DNA of 17,596 nt, taken from contig DATAAM010000100.1 of assembly GCA_036260075.1 (NCBI GenBank), forward strand, positions 1-17,596. Direction: 5' to 3'. The notes beneath the pieces are model-generated. The model was given only the letters and a program-made list of their open reading frames with translations, made no database searches and was not told the DNA's origin. The translations under genes were made by a program, and so were the position numbers. Position 1 is the first letter of the stretch, and the number at the start of each line of letters is the position of its first letter. Source of the DNA: DATAAM01 sp036260075 (GTDB lineage: Bacteria > Actinomycetota > Acidimicrobiia > Acidimicrobiales > JAHWLA01). Positions 12,768 to 17,596 of this stretch are shown here, one piece after another.

Positions 12768-15518
12768 TCAGGCCCTCCGCACGCCTGCGAGCAGACGTCG
12801 CCGCCTCCCCAGCACGGCGGGCGAGCCCAGCAGGGCCCAAGCCGTCAGCAGCAGGAGGGCGTGGCGGGGGCTGGTGAGGAAGAGCCTCAGTCCCCGTGCC
12901 ACCGCCTGCAGGGCCCGCACGATCGGGTTGCCGTCGTCGTCGTCTTCGTCGTCCGCGAGCACTGTCCGCGCCGCCGGCTGGGACTCGAAGCCCGCACCGC
13001 CGCCGGACAGGCCCTCCACGGTGCCGTCGAAGGGGGTGCCGCCCAGCTCGGGGGTGCCGAGGTCGCCGCCGCCCGCGTCGGAGGGCAGGTCGGGATCGAC
13101 GAAGCTGGGTCGCACCACGACGTTGTAGGTGGCCGAGGACGACACACCCGCGAACTGGTAGATCTGGCGGGCCCGGCCCCAGTTTGTGTTGTCGTTGAAC
13201 ACCGTCATCTCGAAGGCGGGGATCTCGGTGGTGAAGTCGCCCACCAGGGCCCGGTCCGAGGCCTGGCGGGCCACCGACTTCTGCACCGCCGTCTGGGCGC
13301 CCTTGGGGCTGCCTTCGAGGAGCGCTTGGTCCAGTCCCGAGTTGGGTCCCTTCCCTGTGCGGAACACGATGCGTCCCGCGGCCAGGGCGTTGAGGTCGCG
13401 CTCGAGGTTCTGCAGGTTGCACTCGGCGGCGCAGAGGTCCTGGGTGCCCACCCGCACGCCCCGCACCGAGACGTCGTGGATGGACATCTGGTTGCGCCTG
13501 GGCCGTCCGTTGGAGGCCGACGTGGCCGTGGAGCGCACCTCGGCGATGAAGATCGTGTCGGCGATGTTGATGCCCTCGGCCACCGCCGTCACGGTGGAGA
13601 CCAGCCCGGAGGCCGTGCGCTCCACGGCCGTCTTGGTCCAGGAGCGGTCGACCGCCACCACACCTGTGAGGCGGGAGTCCGCCTCGGCCGTGAGGCGCCC
13701 GCCCGGGGGCCGGGGGCACACCACCGAGGCGCTGCCCAGCGCCGGCCTGCCCCCGTTGTCGCCCTGGGCCTTCACCTCGGGCACGTCCATGCCCTCGTTG
13801 GAGGCACAGGCCGCGGGCTTGTAGGCCCACCCGGCGCCCAGCGCGTCGCCCAGGGCGGGCAGGGTGCAGCGCGACGCCTGGTTGAGGTCCTGGCGGGTGG
13901 TGTCGTCGATGCGGGCCGCGATGGCCTCCGCCGCCGTGGAACCGGTGTCGTACTCGGTCTTGGCCACCCGTCCCGCGAAGATGTCGCGGTCGGTGTAGCC
14001 GCAGAAGCCTTTGAGCAGGTCGACGACCATGAAGGTGGGCACGAGGACGCCCGCCGTCGGCGCGGGCGCCACCGTGGCGTAGCCCTTGGCCAGAAGCGCC
14101 CGGCTGCCGTAGCCCGACGCCGAGCCGTTGTAGCGCGCCTCCGTCACTCCCTCCCGCTCGGCCGTGTCGGCCGTGTTGCGGTCGGGGTCGGGCGCAGGCG
14201 GCGGCACCGGCGCCGCGTCGGTCTTGTAGATCTTGTAGGCCGCAACGCGGGGCGTCGTCGTGCCCGCCGCGCTGTCGCCCTCCAGCACGAACACCCGCCC
14301 CGTGCGGGCGTCCGACAGGATCCGCTCCTGGCCCGTCGTCAGCCGCGGCAGCGTGCGGGCTTGGGGGAGGGGGAAGAAACGGCCCTCTGCCACCCCCAGC
14401 CCGAAGGTGGGTGACTGGAAGAACACCCGCCCCGTCTCGCTGTCCAGCCCGAAACCTGTCATGTCGTGGTCTGTCAGCCCTCGGGCCGTCGGCACCACCC
14501 CCACGAACGACATCGTGCTCGTCTCGAACACCCAGATCTCCCGCTGGACGTAGGTGGTCACGAACAGCCGCCCGCTCGCGTGATCCGCCAGCACCGAGGA
14601 CCCGTAGACGGGCCCCGCCGTCACATCCTCGCCGTGGCGCTCGTTGTCCTCTGCCCCGTCCGGGCGCTCCATGCGCACCACGATCACCGTGTGCCCCGCC
14701 CGCTGGCACGGCACGTACAGGTATCGTTCCGTGACAAGGATGTCCCATCCGGACGTGTCGGCGCCCGCGTCGGTCGACGTCACCGGCCCCGTGCACGACC
14801 GGATGCGGTACATCTTCTGCACGTCCTGGGGGTTGTAGGCCGTGGGCGGCGGCACGCTCACGTCCAGCCGGTACAGGAAGGTATTTGCATTCGCGGCACT
14901 CCCGGTCGGCCCGCCGTACAGGAGGAGCAGGTCGTCGTGGAACCGGTCGTAAGACATGCCGCCTACGAATGGGGCCGCCTTCCCGCCGAAGGCGTTACCA
15001 GCAAAGTTGCCGTAGAGCGGGCGCTTCTTGAAGGCAAAGCTGCGGAGGTCGAACTCGTAGACGAACTGGTGGTTGAACGAGACGATCCACAGCCGAGTAC
15101 CTGCCGAGTCGGATACGTGAAGCCAATCGCCCGAGTAGGTTGCATCGACCGTGGCACGTGAGAAGTTGTCCGGAACTTGGATTGTCCCCACAATGTTCAG
15201 CGTGTCAAGGTCTCGTACGAGAACAGCAATTGTGCTCCCTGTACCGTCAGCAGGGCGATAGATTTGCCACAATTGACGCGCCCTGGGAATCATGATCGCT
15301 GAACCGAGCGAAGCCTCGAGGGCGTTGGCGTTGACGTACCTGCTTCCCAAGGCCGCACGCGCGTCATCACCGAAGCGCTGGACGGTGCCGATCTCCTCGA
15401 ACACGTGTTTGACAGTGGCAGCTGGCGCACTCGCCGAACGGAAGGGAAGGACGGCGGTGCCCGCGACACAGGCGATCAGCGCCACTCGGCATGTTACGGC
15501 ACGGAAAGAACGGAACAT
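12768..15518 (-). CDS. Large membrane-anchored surface protein with beta-propeller-like repeats
   Basis: This is a 916-residue protein of no family I can name. The N-terminus is a signal peptide (MFRSFRAVTCRVALIACVAG..., cleavage about residue 31). The first half has repeats of the form D-x-x-x-G-R-[LV]-F-[VF] (DHASGRLFVT, DSETGRVFFQ, DARTGRVFVL) alternating with strand-rich stretches, as in YVTN/NHL-type beta-propellers. The middle has several cysteines; the second half is Ala/Gly/Thr-rich. Near the C-terminus an acidic run (DDEDDDD) precedes one membrane helix (about 886-904), and the protein ends RRRRLLAGVRRA, so the bulk is outside the cell. The ATG at 15518 has GGAG 6 nt upstream. No TTA codons were found, unlike the flanking paralogues. 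Its position inside the array suggests a linked surface role (inference). Confidence 0.85.
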   Translation of the reverse strand: MFRSFRAVTCRVALIACVAGTAVLPFRSASAPAATVKHVFEEIGTVQRFGDDARAALGSRYVNANALEASLGSAIMIPRARQLWQIYRPADGTGSTIAVLVRDLDTLNIVGTIQVPDNFSRATVDATYSGDWLHVSDSAGTRLWIVSFNHQFVYEFDLRSFAFKKRPLYGNFAGNAFGGKAAPFVGGMSYDRFHDDLLLLYGGPTGSAANANTFLYRLDVSVPPPTAYNPQDVQKMYRIRSCTGPVTSTDAGADTSGWDILVTERYLYVPCQRAGHTVIVVRMERPDGAEDNERHGEDVTAGPVYGSSVLADHASGRLFVTTYVQREIWVFETSTMSFVGVVPTARGLTDHDMTGFGLDSETGRVFFQSPTFGLGVAEGRFFPLPQARTLPRLTTGQERILSDARTGRVFVLEGDSAAGTTTPRVAAYKIYKTDAAPVPPPAPDPDRNTADTAEREGVTEARYNGSASGYGSRALLAKGYATVAPAPTAGVLVPTFMVVDLLKGFCGYTDRDIFAGRVAKTEYDTGSTAAEAIAARIDDTTRQDLNQASRCTLPALGDALGAGWAYKPAACASNEGMDVPEVKAQGDNGGRPALGSASVVCPRPPGGRLTAEADSRLTGVVAVDRSWTKTAVERTASGLVSTVTAVAEGINIADTIFIAEVRSTATSASNGRPRRNQMSIHDVSVRGVRVGTQDLCAAECNLQNLERDLNALAAGRIVFRTGKGPNSGLDQALLEGSPKGAQTAVQKSVARQASDRALVGDFTTEIPAFEMTVFNDNTNWGRARQIYQFAGVSSSATYNVVVRPSFVDPDLPSDAGGGDLGTPELGGTPFDGTVEGLSGGGAGFESQPAARTVLADDEDDDDGNPIVRALQAVARGLRLFLTSPRHALLLLTAWALLGSPAVLGRRRRLLAGVRRA

Positions 15519-16117
15519 GCTGGTCTCCTGTGTCGACTGCCGCTACGACGCATCAATGCCCATCTCGTGACGAGAGACGACCCTTCATCGGGAGGATCGT
15601 TATGGAAGGAGTACGAAAGAACTGTACGTCTGTGTTTCGGCACCGCGTCGATGGAACCCTCTCGGCAAGCGGTCTTGTCACCTAATCTGGCGCATTTATT
15701 TCCTAATAAGAGGCCCGATCTGACATGAGTACAAGAGTTTCGGAACACGAGCCCTCCCGCGGCGGACTGCGAGATCGAGCAGCACCGTGACGAGTGGACG
15801 ATTACGGAGTGGTGCCAGGCGCCGGAGCGCCGTCAGCGCCCGACCGCTGATGGCGCGAATCAAAAAGGGCGGAGTTCGTTACGGTCGATCGCCTCGTGCC
15901 GCGCGGCGCGGAGATCGAGGCGAGAAGCGGAACTCGCCGACTGCGGCCGCATCGTCAAGCAGCGCAACCCGCCGCCGTAGCGAAGGCTTGGTGGCTCGCC
16001 TGTGGCACCTGATGCCCCTCGATGGCCTACTGGCTGGCCGCGCTCGGCGCCCAGGAGACGACATCGCGCCAGCAGAGAGCAGGGCTTGCTAGCTCGCTCG
16101 TTTCGCAATACAGCTGA
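15519..16117. other. 600-bp gap upstream of the surface protein gene
   Basis: I see no convincing gene; the open frames on both strands are Arg/Ser/Ala-rich shadows without ribosome sites. The first ~250 bp should hold the surface protein's promoter, and an AT-rich patch (GCGCATTTATTTCCTAATAAG at 15689 onward, quoted in part) may mark it. A small dyad TCTCGT-G-ACGAGA lies at 15563-15575 in the presumed 5' leader. Confidence 0.4.
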
Positions 16118-16160
16118 CTACGTGCCGACGCAAACTCGGTTCCGGAAATGGTATTGCCAC
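16118..16160 (-). pseudogene. Decayed C-terminal relic of the six-cysteine family
   Basis: The minus strand reads WQYHFRNRVCVGT followed by TAG, against NYHVWHRVCAGT-stop in copy D. By eye about 30 of 42 aligned bases match copy D's 3' end, with the stop codon at the matching place. Further upstream (16161-16475) no frame resembles the family, no signal peptide is present and I see no other gene. It looks like the remains of a deleted or degraded array unit. Confidence 0.5.
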
Positions 16161-16475
16161 GGGCCGCTCTGAAGTACCTCGGGGCAAGCCCATGCCACGG
16201 ATTGAGACGGGTCGACGGCCTCGCTGGGTGGAGAACGTGAACACGCCGCGAGGCGAGGGAATGCCACACGAGCTTTGCGAACTCCACTGCGTTGTTGCTG
16301 TAGCGAGCGAAGGCAGTGATGGGGCGAGCACCGGAGTTCACCAGGTGCGGTGTCAGTCGTGAGGTCACGCATGCATTGTGGCTTCAACACGTAGGCGCAC
16401 CCGTCGGCAGCGGCCTCGGTACGCCAGTCGCCGATTGCGCCTCATGCGAGCGGGCCAGGTCGGCCACAAATACGG

Positions 16476-16505
16476 ACGGAGCGGGGCCATTCGGCCCCGC
16501 TCCGT
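16476..16505 (-). terminator. Terminator hairpin of paralogue D
   Basis: Perfect 13-bp arms ACGGAGCGGGGCC / GGCCCCGCTCCGT with an ATTC loop start 26 bp after the TGA of copy D. The arms are identical to those after copy E. Confidence 0.7.
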
Positions 16506-16531
16506 ACGCTGCTGCTCTTACTGTGGAACTG

Positions 16532-17185
16532 TCAGGTGCCTGCGCACACCCGGTGCCACACGTGGTAGTTGCCACCGGCGATTGTCACGCTTGCCGTTGT
16601 GCCGCCCACTGTGTGCGATGTCGTGTGGATCGGATCCGGCGTCGTGACCGGTAACTGGTTCACGGCCTCGTTGTTGACCACGCCGCAGTTTGTGACGACC
16701 ACGCCGCCGGCGACGATGAAGCTTAAGGCTCCGGTCGCGCAGCTGGCCCCGGCGGGCACGTTGGGCGTGGCGTTGACGACGCCGGTGAGGCCACCGGAGA
16801 TGATGAGGAGGCTACCGGCGCTCACCCAGCTGAACGGTGTGCCGGTCGCCGTGGCGCCGCTGCCCCACGAATGGCCGCACCAGCCGGACACGAGGCCGCC
16901 CGCCGCAACCGCCGGGCTGCCGAGCGCACAGGCGCCGGCGATCGACGAGTCGAAGGCGAAGGACTCTAAGCGGGGCAGTGTGTAGAGGGTCAGGCTGCCG
17001 CCTGCCGTTCCCGATGTCGTTGTCGTTGTGCCGACGCCCGGATAGAAGAGCCCGGCACCGGAGATGCTGGCCAGGCCCGCACCGGCGCACACATCGGCGG
17101 CCGAAGCGGGCTGCGCCGACCCGAGCACTGCCAAGGTCGATGCTGCGAGCGCTGCGGTGAGCAGCGCGGAGAGACGACGTCTCAT
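16532..17185 (-). CDS. Secreted six-cysteine paralogue D (unknown function)
   Basis: This 217-residue member is the most diverged of the complete copies. The signal peptide is MRRRLSALLTAAL...PASA (cleavage about 29). Six cysteines are at the family sites. GLFYPGVGTTT, SGWCGHSWG and SCATGAL are kept, and it ends GGNYHVWHRVCAGT. Differences from A-C include TLPRLESF for LPKLLPF and SAGSLLIISGG for SVGGTLIITGG. TTA leucine codons remain at 73 and 154, as in all copies, plus 178. The ATG at 17185 has AAAGGA 9 nt upstream. Its C-terminal third is closest to the partial copy E, so D and E may form one subgroup and A-C another. It has its own promoter, leader and terminator. Confidence 0.85.
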   Translation of the reverse strand: MRRRLSALLTAALAASTLAVLGSAQPASAADVCAGAGLASISGAGLFYPGVGTTTTTSGTAGGSLTLYTLPRLESFAFDSSIAGACALGSPAVAAGGLVSGWCGHSWGSGATATGTPFSWVSAGSLLIISGGLTGVVNATPNVPAGASCATGALSFIVAGGVVVTNCGVVNNEAVNQLPVTTPDPIHTTSHTVGGTTASVTIAGGNYHVWHRVCAGT

Positions 17186-17290
17186 TTGGGTGGTTCCTTT
17201 CGCTCGAGTGGTTCGAAGCGAAGGCCGAGTGTGGTGTTCCCCCAGTCCTCCGGTCCCCCGGCGACCGTTGCGAGCTGCGTGGCCTTCACT
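17186..17290 (-). promoter_or_regulatory. Leader of paralogue D: SD-hiding hairpin plus anti-sequestering arm
   Basis: The hairpin at 17196-17224 has the same stem as in A-C with a 5-nt ACCAC loop, and covers the ribosome site (17195-17200). GTGAAGGCC (17281-17289) can pair with GGCCTTCGC (17218-17226). The sequence between the two arms has diverged strongly from A-C, yet both pairing segments are unchanged. Confidence 0.6.
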
Positions 17291-17292
17291 CT

Positions 17293-17335
17293 GTATTACG
17301 AGTTAGTGACCTCTTCGTGTCAGTATTTCTGACAC
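17293..17335 (-). promoter_or_regulatory. Promoter of paralogue D with overlapping operator-like dyad
   Basis: Minus strand CTGACA (17318-17323), 19-nt spacer, TAATAC (17293-17298). A perfect inverted repeat GTGTCAG-TATTT-CTGACAC (17317-17335) covers the -35 element, the usual place for a repressor site. Copies A-C lack a perfect version. Confidence 0.6.
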
Positions 17336-17402
17336 TTCTTCACGAACGGCCCAGACCCTGCCCCTACGGGCCCACCGAGCGCCGCAACGTGCCGCCAACG
17401 CG

Positions 17403-17433
17403 ACGGAGCGGGGCCCCCAAGGCCCCGCTCCGT
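17403..17433 (-). terminator. Terminator hairpin of paralogue E
   Basis: Arms ACGGAGCGGGGCC / GGCCCCGCTCCGT, identical to those after copy D, with a CCCAA loop, 22 bp past the stop of copy E. Confidence 0.7.
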
Positions 17434-17455
17434 GCGTGACTGCAGTACGACGGAT

Positions 17456-17596
17456 TCAGGTGCCTGCGCACACCCGGTGCCACACGTGGTAGTTGCCACC
17501 GGCGATCGTGAGGGTCACCGTTGTGAGACCCCATGTGTGCGATGTCGTTGAGACCGGGTCCGCGAAGGTGAGCACTAAACGGTTCACGGCCTCGTT
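17456..17596 (-). CDS. Secreted six-cysteine paralogue E, C-terminal part only
   Basis: The last 46 residues of a fifth copy are in the window; the rest lies beyond the right edge. It reads NEAVNRLVLTFADP... and ends TIAGGNYHVWHRVCAGT with a TGA stop, nearly matching copy D's end. One TTA leucine codon sits in NRLVL, at the site equivalent to TTA 178 of copy D. The array therefore continues to the right. Start, signal peptide and promoter cannot be seen. Confidence 0.85.
   Translation of the reverse strand, partial: NEAVNRLVLTFADPVSTTSHTWGLTTVTLTIAGGNYHVWHRVCAGT

Noticed and set aside
12538..14796. A 752-codon minus-strand frame inside the 916-residue protein gene
   Set aside because: Shadow frame: the other frame has a signal peptide, repeats and a membrane anchor.
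15787..16092. Plus-strand 101-codon ORF
   Set aside because: Arg/Ser/Ala-rich, no ribosome site, no recognisable motif.
16027..16368. Minus-strand 113-codon ORF overlapping the relic
   Set aside because: No family recognised, and it overlaps the relic frame that does match the array family; no ribosome site seen.
8998..17433. CRISPR array or insertion sequences
   Set aside because: The repeats are gene-sized units with promoters, not short regularly spaced repeats, and I find no transposase motifs or paired terminal inverted repeats.
1..17596. tRNA or rRNA genes
   Set aside because: No cloverleaf with a TTCGANNC arm or rRNA-like stretch was noticed by eye.

Overview
The window is high-GC DNA with GC-rich third codon positions, short intergenic gaps and GTG/TTG starts. 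Two divergent gene pairs carry promoters of actinobacterial type (TANNNT immediately before the start codon). I infer a high-GC actinomycete (Actinomycetota). The Thr/Val-Pro-rich lipoprotein linker would fit Acidimicrobiia, but the class is a guess.

Left part (1-8648), mostly ordinary metabolism. It holds an acyl-CoA carboxylase carboxyltransferase (+), a glycerophosphodiester phosphodiesterase (-), an unknown acidic protein (+), an adenosine-kinase-type PfkB kinase (-) and an M1 zinc aminopeptidase (+). These genes alternate strands. Convergent neighbours overlap at their 3' ends, and two divergent pairs are separated by only 25-26 bp centred on a palindromic -10 element. Two ECF sigma factor genes without an adjacent anti-sigma gene follow (-), with a doubtful small ribbon-helix-helix-like ORF between them, and then a secreted lipoprotein (-).

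Right part (about 9.0-17.6 kb), an accessory region all on the minus strand. It is an array of secreted paralogues of unknown function: four complete copies (A 9093-9770, B 10613-11266, C 11879-12541, D 16532-17185) and a fifth cut by the window end (E 17456-17596). A probable decayed relic lies at 16118-16160. Each complete copy has a Sec-type signal peptide, six conserved cysteines, a Gly-Trp-Cys-Gly-His-Ser motif and a C-terminal Tyr-His...Cys-x-Gly-Thr motif. Each also has its own promoter, its own ~105-nt leader and its own GC-rich terminator hairpin. Between copies C and D lies a 916-residue cell-surface protein with a signal peptide, beta-propeller-like repeats and a C-terminal membrane anchor.

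Two features stand out. First, all four leaders have a hairpin that buries the Shine-Dalgarno sequence. All four also have a 5'-end GAAGGCC segment able to pair with the hairpin's 5' arm and free the ribosome site, which looks like a candidate RNA switch. Second, the paralogues use the leucine codon TTA 3-6 times each, at identical positions (73 and 154) in all four. I find essentially none in the surrounding genes apart from one in the lipoprotein. In a high-GC actinomycete this suggests control through tRNA-Leu(UAA), as known for bldA in Streptomyces. I infer a family of surface or secreted proteins under layered post-transcriptional control.
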